Shown here piece after piece: positions 1 to 8,958 of a DNA stretch of 64,000 nt. Under the pieces are notes generated by a model. That model was given only the letters and a program-made list of their open reading frames with translations, made no database searches and had not been told where the DNA came from. The stretch comes from Streptomyces sp. SLBN-118 (GTDB lineage: Bacteria; Actinomycetota; Actinomycetes; Streptomycetales; Streptomycetaceae). The stretch spans positions 2,170,001 to 2,234,000 of the forward strand of contig NZ_VFNP01000001.1 of NCBI RefSeq assembly GCF_006715635.1, in the 5' to 3' direction. The first letter of the stretch is position 1; each line of letters starts with the position of its first letter. Position numbers and translations under genes: made by a program.

Positions 1-1631
1 AGGATCGTCGAAAGAGCCATCGCCTGACCGTAGTTGAGCTCCCCGGGCCGTCCGAGCAGGCGTGCTACGGCGACCGGCAGGGTCGGACGGTCGGGCCGGG
101 CGATGAAGACGGTCGCCCCGAACTCACCGAGCGACACGGCGAAGGCGAACCCCGCCGCGATCAGCACGGCACGCCGCACCATCGGCAGATCGACCTCACG
201 CCAGACCCGTAGGGGCGAGGCCCCGAGCACGGCCGCGGCCTCGCGCAGCCGGTCGTCGACCGCTCGCAGGACGGGCAGCATGGTCCGTACGACGAAGGGG
301 ACACCGACCAGCGCCTGCGCCAGTGGTACGAGAATCCATGAGGTCCGCAGATCCAGCGGCGGCTCGTCGAGGGTGATCAGAAATCCGAAGCCGACGGTCA
401 CCGCGGAGACCCCGAGCGGAAGCATCAGCAGCGCGTCGAACCCGCGCACGAGCCGTCCCGCGCGCCGGGTGAGCGCCGCGGCCGCGAGCCCGCCGACGAG
501 CAGTGCGACGCCGGTCGCCGCCAGCGCATACTGCATCGAGTTCCAGATCGCCTCGATCGGCGGGACGAGGAAGCTGCTGCCTGCGTCGCCGGTCGACTGC
601 AGGGCCCGGTAGAAGTCGAGACCGTAGCCGCCCTGCCCGTCCAGCGAGCGTTCCACGAGCACTCCGAGCGGCACCAGGATCAGCAGCAGCACGGTGAGCA
701 GGACCCCGCCGAGCAGCGCCCACTGCCGCGCGCCGCGCGGCCGGTGCGCGGTCTGGGCCGGGTCGACCAGCTTCAGCGCGGTCTCCCGCCGCCGGACCGT
801 CGAGGCGTGAACCGCCAGGATCGCGCCGACCGCGGCGAACTGGACCATGGTGAGCACGGCCGCCGTCGGCAGATCCAGCAGCTGGGCCGTCTGCCGGTAG
901 ATCTCCACCTCGAGCGTCGAGAAGGTCGGTCCGCCGAGGATCTGTACGACGCCGAACGAAGTGAAGGTGAAAAGGAAAACCATCAGGGCGGCCGCCGCGA
1001 CAGATGGTCCGAGCGCGGGCAGCGTCACCCGCCGCCAGGCGGCGAACCGCCCTGCACCCAGCACCCGGGCGGCCTCCTCCTGGCGCGGGTCAAGCTGTGA
1101 CCACAGGCCACCCACGGTCCGTACGACCACCGCGTAGTTGAAGAAGACATGCGCGAGCAGAATCGCCCACACGGTGGTGTCCAGCCTGACGCCCCACAGC
1201 TCGTCGAGCAGTCCGCCACGGCCGAGGAGCGCCAGGAACGCGGTCCCGACGACGACGGTCGGCAGCACGAAGGGAACGGTCACCACCGCCCGCAGCAGTT
1301 GCTTGCCCGGGAAGTCGAAGCGCGCGAAGACATACGCGCCGGGCAGCGCGATCAGCAGTGTGAGGACGGTGGAGGCGAGCGCCTGCCAGACGGTGAACCA
1401 CAGCACATGCTGGATGTCGCCGCGGCTCAGCACCTCGCCGATCCGCCCGAACTGCCATACCCCGTCGACCTGGAGGCCGCGGCCGACGATCGAGACGACG
1501 GGGTAGGCGAAGAAGACCGCGAAGAACACGGCGGGCCCGGCCATCAGCCCGAGCCGCGCCGCACTGCTCCGTAGGGAACCGCGGACGGAACCCGGGACGG
1601 ACTTCGTTACTTCAGTACGAGCGAGGACCAT
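1..1631 (-). CDS. thiP: Thiamine ABC transporter permease, two fused membrane domains (3' end cut by window edge)
   Basis: Inner-membrane permease that would carry the substrate delivered by the lipoprotein encoded just upstream. About 543 codons are visible and the frame is open to the left edge. Two copies of the ABC-permease EAA loop are readable: EEAARVLGAGRFAAWRRVTLP-like near residues 185-205 and REAAAVLGASPLRVWREVD near 465-485. This is the fused double-permease layout of ThiP and FbpB. Long hydrophobic stretches flank each loop. I start at the ATG at 1631, which overlaps the binding-protein gene by 25 bases; a later in-frame ATG lies near 1544. Thiamine is inferred from the TPP riboswitch in front of the operon, because the fold alone would also fit ferric iron. 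The partner ATPase must lie beyond the left edge. Confidence 0.85.
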   Translation of the reverse strand, partial: MVLARTEVTKSVPGSVRGSLRSSAARLGLMAGPAVFFAVFFAYPVVSIVGRGLQVDGVWQFGRIGEVLSRGDIQHVLWFTVWQALASTVLTLLIALPGAYVFARFDFPGKQLLRAVVTVPFVLPTVVVGTAFLALLGRGGLLDELWGVRLDTTVWAILLAHVFFNYAVVVRTVGGLWSQLDPRQEEAARVLGAGRFAAWRRVTLPALGPSVAAAALMVFLFTFTSFGVVQILGGPTFSTLEVEIYRQTAQLLDLPTAAVLTMVQFAAVGAILAVHASTVRRRETALKLVDPAQTAHRPRGARQWALLGGVLLTVLLLILVPLGVLVERSLDGQGGYGLDFYRALQSTGDAGSSFLVPPIEAIWNSMQYALAATGVALLVGGLAAAALTRRAGRLVRGFDALLMLPLGVSAVTVGFGFLITLDEPPLDLRTSWILVPLAQALVGVPFVVRTMLPVLRAVDDRLREAAAVLGASPLRVWREVDLPMVRRAVLIAAGFAFAVSLGEFGATVFIARPDRPTLPVAVARLLGRPGELNYGQAMALSTI

Positions 1632-2698
1632 GACTGGACCCACTGCTCACGATTCTTGGCGATCTTGTCGGGAGCGACGGTCTCCGGCTTGTCGACGCTT
1701 GCGCCGAACTTGGTGAACGCCTCGGGCAGCTTCGCCCCCTTGACCACCGGGTAGACGAACATGTTGAGCGGCATGTCCTCCTGGAACTGCTTGGAGAGCA
1801 GGAAGTCCAGTAGGGCCTTGCCGCCCTCCTCGTTCTTCGCGCCACTCAGGAGTCCCGCGAACTCCGTCTGGCGGAAGCAGGTTCCGGTCGCGACGCCGGT
1901 GGGCGCCTGGGTCGGCTGCGGCTTGGCGAAGACGACTTCGGCCGGCGGGCTGGAGGCGTACGAGACGACCAGCGGGCGGTCCGCCTTGGCCTTCTTGCCA
2001 CCGGCGGAACCGGAGAACTCGCTGTTGTACGCCTGCTCCCAGCCGTCGACGACCTTGACGCCGTTGCTCTTCAGCTTCTTCCAGTAGTCCTGCCAGCCGT
2101 CCTCGCCGTACTTGCCGACACTGCCGAGGAGGAAGCCGAGACCGGGCGACGAGGTCGCCGCGTTCTCCGTGACCAGCAGGTTCTTGTACTCGGGCTTGAT
2201 CAGGTCGTCAAAAGACCGGGGCGGGGCCAGCTTCTTGTCGGCGAAGTACTTCTTGTCGTAGTTCACGCAGATGTCGCCGGTGTCGACAGGCGTGACGCGG
2301 TGCTTGTCCTTGTCCAGCTGCACCTCGTCGGGCACCTGGTCCAGGCCCTTGGCCTCGTACGGCGTGAACAGGTCGTTGTCCAGAGCACGCGAGAGGAGGG
2401 TGTTGTCGACGCCGAAGAACACATCGCCCTGCGGGGAGCCCTTGGTGAGGATCTCCTTGTTGAGGGCGGCGCCCGCGTCGCCGCTCTGGAGCAGCTTGAC
2501 CGTGTAGCCGGTCTCCTTGGTGAACTGCTTCAGTACGGCGGGCGAGGCGACAAACGAGTCATGGGCGACGAGTGTCACGGTCTTGGACGTCGGACCGCTG
2601 TTCTTGGCGGAGTCCTTGGACTCCCCGCACGCAGCCAGCGTCGAGACGCCGAGCGCGACGGCGACGGCGGAAACCGCCACCTTCTTGGTGGTGCTCAC
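1607..2698 (-). CDS. tbpA: Thiamine ABC transporter substrate-binding lipoprotein
   Basis: Extracytoplasmic binding protein of 363 residues that hands thiamine (or a related precursor) to the permease. The N-terminus has a short basic start, a hydrophobic core and the lipobox LAAC with the lipidated cysteine at residue 24. The body matches the TbpA/ThiB periplasmic-binding family, with a VTLVAHDSF strand near the start of the mature protein and a QEDMPLNMFVYPV segment near the end. The start is a GTG at 2698, preceded by a perfect AGGAGG six bases upstream. Longer in-frame starts would run into the riboswitch and are rejected. The gene sits directly behind the TPP riboswitch, so expression should fall when thiamine pyrophosphate is plentiful. 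Confidence 0.9.
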   Translation of the reverse strand: MSTTKKVAVSAVAVALGVSTLAACGESKDSAKNSGPTSKTVTLVAHDSFVASPAVLKQFTKETGYTVKLLQSGDAGAALNKEILTKGSPQGDVFFGVDNTLLSRALDNDLFTPYEAKGLDQVPDEVQLDKDKHRVTPVDTGDICVNYDKKYFADKKLAPPRSFDDLIKPEYKNLLVTENAATSSPGLGFLLGSVGKYGEDGWQDYWKKLKSNGVKVVDGWEQAYNSEFSGSAGGKKAKADRPLVVSYASSPPAEVVFAKPQPTQAPTGVATGTCFRQTEFAGLLSGAKNEEGGKALLDFLLSKQFQEDMPLNMFVYPVVKGAKLPEAFTKFGASVDKPETVAPDKIAKNREQWVQSWSSLVLK

Positions 2699-2778
2699 TG
2701 AATTCCTCCTGGAGTGACCAGGAAGAGACGCGGCCCCGCTCACATGGAGTGAGCAGGGCGCAACAGCTTGAGTGATGA

Positions 2779-2886
2779 CCGAACTTCCTACCCAGAATGA
2801 CCTGGGCAAGGTTCAGAGGGTCTGCGACCAGATGCCTGTTTCCACGCATGTGCCGCACTCTCAGCGCTGTGGCGCTCCCCTGTCGG
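2779..2886 (-). ncRNA. TPP riboswitch (THI element)
   Basis: Read on the minus strand, the segment carries the classic THI-box blocks in order: an outer stem CCGA..TCGG, GCGCTGAGAGTG, GACCCTCTGAACCT, and CAGGTCATTCTGGGTAGGA. These are the conserved pyrimidine- and pyrophosphate-binding arms of the TPP aptamer. It lies about 80 bases ahead of the tbpA GTG start, the usual place for a thiamine-repressed transporter leader. The 5' edge is only about 25 bases from the rlmN stop. Confidence 0.95.
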
Positions 2887-2910
2887 AATATGCAAGTGTT
2901 CGAGCCCAGA

Positions 2911-4017
2911 CTACCGCTCGGTCGCCGCCAGCTGTCCGCACGCTCCGTCGATCTCCTGGCCACGGGTGTCCCGTACGGTCACAGGCACACCGTGGGCCGC
3001 GATCGCATCCACGAAGGCCTTCTCGTCCTCGGGCCGCGATGCGGTCCACTTCGAGCCCGGCGTCGGGTTGAGCGGGATCAGATTCACGTGAACCCGCTTG
3101 CCCTTGAGCATGCGGCCCAGCAGATCGCCCCGCCACGCCTGGTCATTGATGTCCCTGATCAGCGCGTACTCGATGGAGATACGGCGGCCGGACTTCTCCG
3201 CGTACTCCCATGCGGCATCCAGGACCTCGCGGACCTTCCAGCGGGTGTTGACCGGGACCAGGGTGTCGCGCAGCTCGTCGTCCGGCGCGTGGAGCGAGAC
3301 GGCGAGACGGCACTTGAAGCCCTCGTCGGCGAAGCGCAGCATCGCCGGCACCAGACCGACGGTGGACACGGTGATCCCGCGCTGCGAGAGACCGAGACCG
3401 TCCGGCTCGGGGTCGGTGAGACGGCGGATGGAGCCGACGACCCGCTTGTAGTTGGCCAGTGGCTCGCCCATGCCCATGAAGACGATGTTGGACAGCCGCG
3501 CCGGGCCTCCGGGCACCTCGCCGTCGCGCAGGGCGCGCATGCCGTCGACGATCTGGTGCACGATCTCGGCGGTCGACAGATTGCGGTCGAGTCCCGCCTG
3601 ACCGGTGGCGCAGAAGGGGCAGTTCATCCCGCAGCCGGCCTGCGAGGAGATGCACATCGTCACCCGGTCCGGGTAGCGCATGAGCACGGACTCGACGAGC
3701 GTGCCGTCGTGAAGCCGCCACAGGGTCTTGCGGGTGGTGTCGTCGTCGCACGAGATGTGCCGTACGACCGACATCAGATCCGGCAGCAGCTCGGCTGCGA
3801 GCTTCTCGCGCGCGGACGCGGGGATGTCGGTCCACTGGGCGGGATCGTGGGCATAGCGCGCGAAGTAGTGCTGCGAGAGCTGCTTGGCACGAAACGGCTT
3901 CTCGCCGATGGCGGCGACGGCGTCCTTGCGCTCGGCGGGCGTGAGGTCGGCGAGGTGCCGCGGGGGCTTGTTGGCTCCGCGGGGCGCGACGAAAGTGAGT
4001 TCTCCGGGCTTGGGCAT
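2911..4017 (-). CDS. rlmN: Dual-specificity 23S rRNA/tRNA adenine-C2 methyltransferase
   Basis: Radical-SAM enzyme that methylates C2 of an adenine in 23S rRNA (A2503 in E. coli) and of A37 in some tRNAs. It has 368 residues, normal for the family. The CxxxCxxC iron-sulfur cluster motif is C129, C133 and C136 (CGMNCPFC). The two mechanistic cysteines that match E. coli C118 and C355 are C122 (TMCISS) and C360 (DGACGQL). It is last in the leftward pyrH-frr-cdsA-rlmN run, 95 bases after cdsA. Confidence 0.96.
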   Translation of the reverse strand: MPKPGELTFVAPRGANKPPRHLADLTPAERKDAVAAIGEKPFRAKQLSQHYFARYAHDPAQWTDIPASAREKLAAELLPDLMSVVRHISCDDDTTRKTLWRLHDGTLVESVLMRYPDRVTMCISSQAGCGMNCPFCATGQAGLDRNLSTAEIVHQIVDGMRALRDGEVPGGPARLSNIVFMGMGEPLANYKRVVGSIRRLTDPEPDGLGLSQRGITVSTVGLVPAMLRFADEGFKCRLAVSLHAPDDELRDTLVPVNTRWKVREVLDAAWEYAEKSGRRISIEYALIRDINDQAWRGDLLGRMLKGKRVHVNLIPLNPTPGSKWTASRPEDEKAFVDAIAAHGVPVTVRDTRGQEIDGACGQLAATER

Positions 4018-4112
4018 GGTGCTACCAGTGTCGCAGAGATACGAAGAGGGGTTCGCCGTCCCTCGGACACCGAACCCCTCAGCCGAACGCGCAGGTCAGC
4101 AGGGTCAGCAGG

Positions 4113-5222
4113 TCAACCGGACCCTACGAAGATCACCATCAGCAGCCACACCACCGGAGCCGTCGGCAGCAGCGAATCGAGCCGGTCCATGATGCCGCCG
4201 TGTCCCGGCAGCAGCGTGCCCATGTCCTTGATCCCGAGGTCCCGCTTGATCATCGACTCGCCCAGGTCACCGAGCGTCGCGCTGGCCGCGACCGCGAAGC
4301 CGAGCAGCAGACCCTGCCACCAGGTGCCGTCGTCGATCACGAACTCCATGAGCAGCGCGCCCGCAGCCATCGCGAACGTCACCGCGCCCACCAGGCCCTC
4401 GCGGGTCTTCCCGGGGCTGATGCGCGGCGCGAGCTTGTGGGTGCCGAAGCGCCAGCCCACCGCGTACGCACCCGTGTCGCTGACCACGGTCAGTACCAGG
4501 AAGGTGAGCACCCGCTGCGGCCCGTCGTCGGCGGTGAGCATCATCGCGACGAACGTCGCCAGGAACGGCACATAGAACGCGGCGAAGACACCCGCCGTGA
4601 CGTCCTTCAGGTAACCCTCGGGCGGCTCCGTCATCCGCCAGACCAGGACCGCGAGCGCCGTCAGCGCCATCGCGACCCAGGCGCCCTCCGCACCGCGGAC
4701 ATAACCGGCCACGACCATTGCCGCGCCGCCCACCGCGAGCGGTACCAGCGGCGCCTTGATCTGCTTGCGCTCCTCGAGACGCGAGGTGAGCTCCCACAGC
4801 CCGACGACGACGGCGACCGCTATCACGCCGACGAACACGGCCTTGACGACGAAGAGCGATGCCACGATCACGGCGCCGAGCCCGACACCGACCGCTATGG
4901 CCGCACGCAGATCACGACCCGCCCGCTTCTTCTGAGGCGGCTGGGCCGCCGGCGGCGGGGTGGGCATGGGCTCCTGCGGAATCTCGTCCCGGAACAGCGG
5001 GCCGCTCAGCCGAGCGGCCCCCCGGTCGCGGTCGTCGTTCAGGTCGCGGTCGTTACGGTCTTCGGCGTCTCTACCTGCGTCGGGAAAGTCCGGCACGATG
5101 GGCATGGGCCGAGTCTGCTGTGCGTCATGCTCATCGTATGCGGGACCCGCCGGGGCAGGCCCCTGGTCGGGCGGTCCCCAGAAACCGGCACTCGGCGGGG
5201 CCCCCCAGGAAGAGTCGTTCAT
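4113..5222 (-). CDS. cdsA: Phosphatidate cytidylyltransferase
   Basis: Makes CDP-diacylglycerol from phosphatidic acid and CTP, the branch point to the anionic phospholipids and phosphatidylethanolamine. Of 369 residues, roughly the first 100 are a hydrophilic, Pro/Asp/Arg-rich cytoplasmic extension, a common feature of actinobacterial CdsA. The rest is a chain of membrane helices. The C-terminal signature is readable: SDTGAYAVGWRFGTHKLAP followed by SPGKTREG, GDLGESMIKRDLGIKD and LPGHGGIMDRLDSL. The start ATG at 5222 shares a base with the frr stop codon (TGATG), so translation is probably coupled. Confidence 0.96.
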   Translation of the reverse strand: MNDSSWGAPPSAGFWGPPDQGPAPAGPAYDEHDAQQTRPMPIVPDFPDAGRDAEDRNDRDLNDDRDRGAARLSGPLFRDEIPQEPMPTPPPAAQPPQKKRAGRDLRAAIAVGVGLGAVIVASLFVVKAVFVGVIAVAVVVGLWELTSRLEERKQIKAPLVPLAVGGAAMVVAGYVRGAEGAWVAMALTALAVLVWRMTEPPEGYLKDVTAGVFAAFYVPFLATFVAMMLTADDGPQRVLTFLVLTVVSDTGAYAVGWRFGTHKLAPRISPGKTREGLVGAVTFAMAAGALLMEFVIDDGTWWQGLLLGFAVAASATLGDLGESMIKRDLGIKDMGTLLPGHGGIMDRLDSLLPTAPVVWLLMVIFVGSG

Positions 5223-5779
5223 CAGACCTCGAGCAGCTCGGCTTCCTTGTGCTTGAGCAGCTCGTCGACCTGCGCTACGTACTTCGCGGTGGTGTCGTCG
5301 AGCTCCTTCTCCGCACGGCGGCCCTCGTCCTCGCCGACCTCGCCGTCCTTGATGAACTTGTCGATCGTCTCCTTGGCCTTGCGGCGCACGGAACGGATCG
5401 AGATCTTGGAGTCCTCGGCCTTGGTCTTGGCGACCTTGATGTACTCCTTGCGGCGGTCCTGCGTCAGCTCCGGGAACACCACCCGGATGATGTTGCCGTC
5501 GTTGCTCGGGTTGACGCCGAGGTCGGAGTCGCGGATGGCCTGCTCGATATTGCGCAGCGCGCTCTTGTCGAACGGTGTCACCACGGCCATCCGCGCCTCG
5601 GGAACCGAGAACGAGGCCAGCTGGTTGATCGGGGTCAGCGCACCGTAGTAGTCCGCCACGATCTTGTTGAACATCGCCGGGTGCGCACGTCCGGTGCGGA
5701 TCGCGGCGAAGTCATCCTTGGCGACCAGGACGGCCTTCTCCATCTTCTCCTCGGCCTCGAGGAGGGTCTCTTCGATCAC
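5222..5779 (-). CDS. frr: Ribosome recycling factor
   Basis: Works with EF-G to split post-termination ribosomes. I place the start at the second of two adjacent GTG codons (5779), six bases after AGGAG. This gives 185 residues beginning [13 protein letters not shown], the normal RRF length; the frame stays open upstream but that part has no RRF similarity. Typical RRF blocks are present: [11 protein letters not shown] near residue 30 and [11 protein letters not shown] near 130. It lies in the usual pyrH-frr-cdsA order and overlaps cdsA by one base. Confidence 0.96.
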   Translation of the reverse strand: MIEETLLEAEEKMEKAVLVAKDDFAAIRTGRAHPAMFNKIVADYYGALTPINQLASFSVPEARMAVVTPFDKSALRNIEQAIRDSDLGVNPSNDGNIIRVVFPELTQDRRKEYIKVAKTKAEDSKISIRSVRRKAKETIDKFIKDGEVGEDEGRRAEKELDDTTAKYVAQVDELLKHKEAELLEV

Positions 5780-5907
5780 CACTTGCTCCTGCGTGTCTTG
5801 AGTAGGCCCGGCGTTCGACTGGGCCGGCGGAACCTGCGTCGCGTCTGTTCCCTGCACGGTGTCCGACCGGCAGGACTTTGTCCATCCCTCGAGGGAAGTC
5901 CCCCGGG

Positions 5908-6690
5908 TCAGGCCCTGGTGCCCTGGTCGCTCACGAGCGTGCCGATCTTCTCACCCTTGACGGCCCGAGCGATATTGCCTTCGGCGAGCAGCTCGAAGAC
6001 GAGGATCGGAAGAGCGTTGTCGCGGCAGAGAGTGATGGCCGTGGCGTCGGCGACCTTGAGGTTGCGGGTGAGTACCTCGCCGTACTCCAGCGCGTCGAAC
6101 TTCACCGCGTCGGGGTTGGTCTGGGGGTCGGAGTCGTAGACCCCGTCGACGCCGTTCTTGCCCATCAGCAGGGCTTCGGCGTCGATCTCCAGGGCGCGCT
6201 GCGCGGCGGTGGTGTCGGTGGAGAAGTACGGCATACCCATACCGGCGCCGAAGATGACGACGCGCCCCTTCTCCAGGTGGCGTACGGCGCGCAGCGGGAT
6301 GTACGGCTCCGCGACCTGCCCCATGGTGATGGCGGTCTGGACACGGGAGGCGATGCCCTCCTTCTCCAGGAAGTCCTGGAGGGCGAGGCAGTTCATCACC
6401 GTGCCGAGCATGCCCATGTAGTCGGAGCGAGCCCGGTCCATGCCGCGCTGCTGCAACTCGGCCCCGCGGAAGAAGTTGCCGCCGCCGATGACGACCGCGA
6501 TCTGCGCACCGTCGCGGACGACCGCGGCGATCTCGCGCGCGATGGCGTGTACGACGTCGGGGTCGACGCCGAGTCCGCCGCCGCCGGCGAAGGCCTCACC
6601 GGACAGCTTCAGCATGAAGCGCCCGGCCTGCTTGACGTCGTGGTCGCTCTTGTCGTCGGCTGCCTGGTTGGCGTCCGCGCCCTTGTTCAT
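5908..6690 (-). CDS. pyrH: UMP kinase
   Basis: Phosphorylates UMP to UDP in pyrimidine nucleotide synthesis. The protein has 260 residues from the ATG at 6690, which follows GAGGAGATCTCC. It has the bacterial amino-acid-kinase fold: [11 protein letters not shown] near residue 26, [10 protein letters not shown] in the nucleotide site, and [11 protein letters not shown] near the C-terminus. About 20 extra hydrophilic residues precede the kinase core. It lies between tsf and frr in the conserved run; a hairpin in the gap to tsf may tune read-through. Confidence 0.96.
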   Translation of the reverse strand: MNKGADANQAADDKSDHDVKQAGRFMLKLSGEAFAGGGGLGVDPDVVHAIAREIAAVVRDGAQIAVVIGGGNFFRGAELQQRGMDRARSDYMGMLGTVMNCLALQDFLEKEGIASRVQTAITMGQVAEPYIPLRAVRHLEKGRVVIFGAGMGMPYFSTDTTAAQRALEIDAEALLMGKNGVDGVYDSDPQTNPDAVKFDALEYGEVLTRNLKVADATAITLCRDNALPILVFELLAEGNIARAVKGEKIGTLVSDQGTRA

Positions 6691-6718
6691 GGAGATCTCC
6701 TCGTGCACATACGAAGAA

Positions 6719-6760
6719 GGCCATTGCCTTGGGGTGCTGGTGTCCCTGTCGGCAATGGCC
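6719..6760 (-). terminator. Hairpin between tsf and pyrH
   Basis: A perfect 10-base inverted repeat, GGCCATTGCC (6719-6728) and GGCAATGGCC (6751-6760), with a 22-base loop in the 160-base tsf/pyrH gap. There is no run of T on either side, so it is more likely a partial terminator or processing hairpin than a strong stop. Confidence 0.55.
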
Positions 6761-6850
6761 TCCTCGTCAGATCTGCGGTCGTCCGGCGCGAGCGCGACCG
6801 GCGACTGCGTAAGAAACCCTAGCGGGCTCCCGTGTCGATCGCTCAACGGG

Positions 6851-7687
6851 TCAGATGCCGACCTTGATGCGCGAGAAGCGCTTCAGCGTGACACCGGCCT
6901 CGTCCAGAACCTTCTGGACGGACTTCTTGTTGTCGAGCGCGTAGGGCTGGCCAAGGAGAGTGGCCTCCTTGAAGAAGCCGTTGACGCGTCCCTCGACGAT
7001 CTTCGGGAGGGCAGCCTCGGGCTTGCCCTCGGCGCGGGTGGTCTCCTCGGCGACGCGGCGCTCGGACTCGACGACCTCCGCCGGGACGTCCTCGCGGGAG
7101 AGGTACTTCGGCGCGAAGGCGGCGATGTGCTGCGCGACGCCCTTGGCGACCTCGGCGTTCTCCTTGTCGAGTTCGACGAGGACACCGATCTGCGGCGGGA
7201 GGTCAGGCATGGTGCGGTGCATGTACGCCGTGACGTAGGCACCGGAGAACTGCGCGAAGCGGTCGAGGACGATCTTCTCGCCGAGGTTGGCGTTGGCCTC
7301 GTCGACGAACGCCTGGACGGTCTTGCCGGCCTCGATCTCGGAGGCGAGCAGCGCGTCGAGGTCGGCCGGAGAGCTCGCGGCGACGTGGGTGGCCAGAGCG
7401 TTGGCGACGGCCTGGAACTTCTCACCCTTGGCGACGAAGTCCGTCTCGCACTTCAGCTCGACGATGACACCGGAGGTGTTGTCGTCGGCGATCAGGGAGA
7501 CGACGGCGCCGTTCTCGGCGGAGCGGCCCTCGCGCTTGGCGACGCCCTTCTGGCCCTTGATGCGCAGTGCCTCGACGGCCTTGTCGACGTTGCCCTCGGC
7601 CTCGTCCAGGGCCTTCTTGCAGTCCATCATGCCGGCGCCGGTGAGCTCGCGGAGCTTCTTGACGTCAGCGGCGGTGTAATTCGCCAT
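6851..7687 (-). CDS. tsf: Elongation factor Ts
   Basis: Nucleotide-exchange factor for EF-Tu. The protein has 278 residues and starts [20 protein letters not shown], the conserved N-terminal domain. It is followed by the [10 protein letters not shown] helix and the core motif [13 protein letters not shown] near residue 80, which contacts EF-Tu. It is second gene of the rpsB-tsf pair, about 100 bases after rpsB, with a hairpin in the gap. Confidence 0.97.
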   Translation of the reverse strand: MANYTAADVKKLRELTGAGMMDCKKALDEAEGNVDKAVEALRIKGQKGVAKREGRSAENGAVVSLIADDNTSGVIVELKCETDFVAKGEKFQAVANALATHVAASSPADLDALLASEIEAGKTVQAFVDEANANLGEKIVLDRFAQFSGAYVTAYMHRTMPDLPPQIGVLVELDKENAEVAKGVAQHIAAFAPKYLSREDVPAEVVESERRVAEETTRAEGKPEAALPKIVEGRVNGFFKEATLLGQPYALDNKKSVQKVLDEAGVTLKRFSRIKVGI

Positions 7688-7728
7688 GTCCTTGAATCTC
7701 TCTCGAAAGTCGAAGATCTACGGGTGAG

Positions 7729-7765
7729 CGGCGGGGGCCGGCGCTTGTGGCACCGTCCCCCGCCG
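7729..7765 (-). terminator. Hairpin in the rpsB-tsf gap
   Basis: Inverted repeat CGGCGGGGG (7729-7737) and CCCCCGCCG (7757-7765) with a 19-base loop between rpsB and tsf. There is no T tract. Its position suggests an attenuator that lowers tsf relative to rpsB. Confidence 0.5.
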
Positions 7766-7786
7766 TCAACTACCGAACCTGTGCGG

Positions 7787-8701
7787 TCAGGCCTGCTCGG
7801 CGTCCGCGGCCGGCTTCTCAGCCTCGGCCGCCGGGGCAGCCTCGGCGGCCGGGGCGGCCTCGGCGGCCGGAGCCTCAGCAGCGGCCTCGGCCGGCTTCTC
7901 GGCCTCGGCGTCGTCAGCCTTCTTCTCGCCCTCGAGGAGGTCGCGCTCCCACTCGGCCAGCGGCTCGCCGGCGGCCTTCTCGCCCGGCTTGGAGTCGCCG
8001 GTGGCGACACCGGAACGGGCGATGAGGCCCTCGGCGACGGCGTCGGCGATCACGCGGGTGAGCAGGGTGACGGAGCGGATGGCGTCGTCGTTGCCGGGGA
8101 TCTTGTAGTCGACCTCGTCCGGGTCGCAGTTGGTGTCCAGGATCGCGACGACCGGGATGTGGAGCTTGCGCGCCTCACCGACGGCGATGTGCTCCTTCTT
8201 GGTGTCGACGATCCAGACGGCGCTGGGCACCTTCTGCATCTCGCGAATACCACCAAGGGTCTTCTCCAGCTTGGCCTTCTCGCGGGAGAGGACCAGGAGC
8301 TCCTTCTTGGTGAGGCCGGACGCGGCCACATCCTCGAAGTCGATCTGCTCAAGCTCCTTCAGACGCTGAAGGCGCTTGTAGACGGTGGAGAAGTTGGTGA
8401 GCATGCCGCCCAGCCAACGCTGGTTGACGTACGGCATGCCAACGCGCGTCGCCTGCTCGGCGATGGCCTCCTGGGCCTGCTTCTTGGTACCGACGAACAT
8501 GATGGAGCCGCCGTGGGCGACGGTCTCCTTGACGAACTCGTAGGCGCGGTCGATGTACGACAGCGACTGGAGCAGGTCGATGATGTAGATGCCGTTGCGC
8601 TCCGTGAAGATGAATCGCTTCATCTTCGGGTTCCAACGACGGGTCTGGTGACCGAAGTGGACGCCGCTTTCCAGCAGCTCCCGCATCGTGACGACGGCCA
8701 T
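7787..8701 (-). CDS. rpsB: 30S ribosomal protein S2
   Basis: Small-subunit protein of 304 residues. The start is the ATG at 8701 ([19 protein letters not shown]) behind AAGGAGATACGGCC. The S2 core is clear, with [15 protein letters not shown] and the [11 protein letters not shown] block. The last 40 or so residues are an Ala/Glu/Pro-rich low-complexity tail, common on actinobacterial S2. The frame stays open far upstream of the start, but that part shows no S2 similarity. Confidence 0.97.
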   Translation of the reverse strand: MAVVTMRELLESGVHFGHQTRRWNPKMKRFIFTERNGIYIIDLLQSLSYIDRAYEFVKETVAHGGSIMFVGTKKQAQEAIAEQATRVGMPYVNQRWLGGMLTNFSTVYKRLQRLKELEQIDFEDVAASGLTKKELLVLSREKAKLEKTLGGIREMQKVPSAVWIVDTKKEHIAVGEARKLHIPVVAILDTNCDPDEVDYKIPGNDDAIRSVTLLTRVIADAVAEGLIARSGVATGDSKPGEKAAGEPLAEWERDLLEGEKKADDAEAEKPAEAAAEAPAAEAAPAAEAAPAAEAEKPAADAEQA

Positions 8702-8958
8702 GGCCGTATCTCCTTGGATTCTCGGTTTTGTCCTGACGCCCCGACGCGCCGTGCCACAAGGGACCGAGGAGCGCGGCCACCGACCTGAAGAGGGTGTGGT
8801 GGCGGGGCGTGCGAAGTCGACCCGGTGACCCGGATCGCCAGAAGAAGTGTACGGGACCCGCGCGGTGCCGGGTGACGGCGCTGTCCACAACCGGTCGGTA
8901 CTCCACAGATTCGGACCATGATCCACTGGCCTGCGAAATTCGCGGGACGGTCTGTGCC

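Noticed and set aside
6440..8788. Long plus-strand frame antisense to pyrH, tsf and rpsB
   Set aside because: It crosses three certain genes and their gaps with no start signal and only Leu/Asp/Gly-rich sequence.
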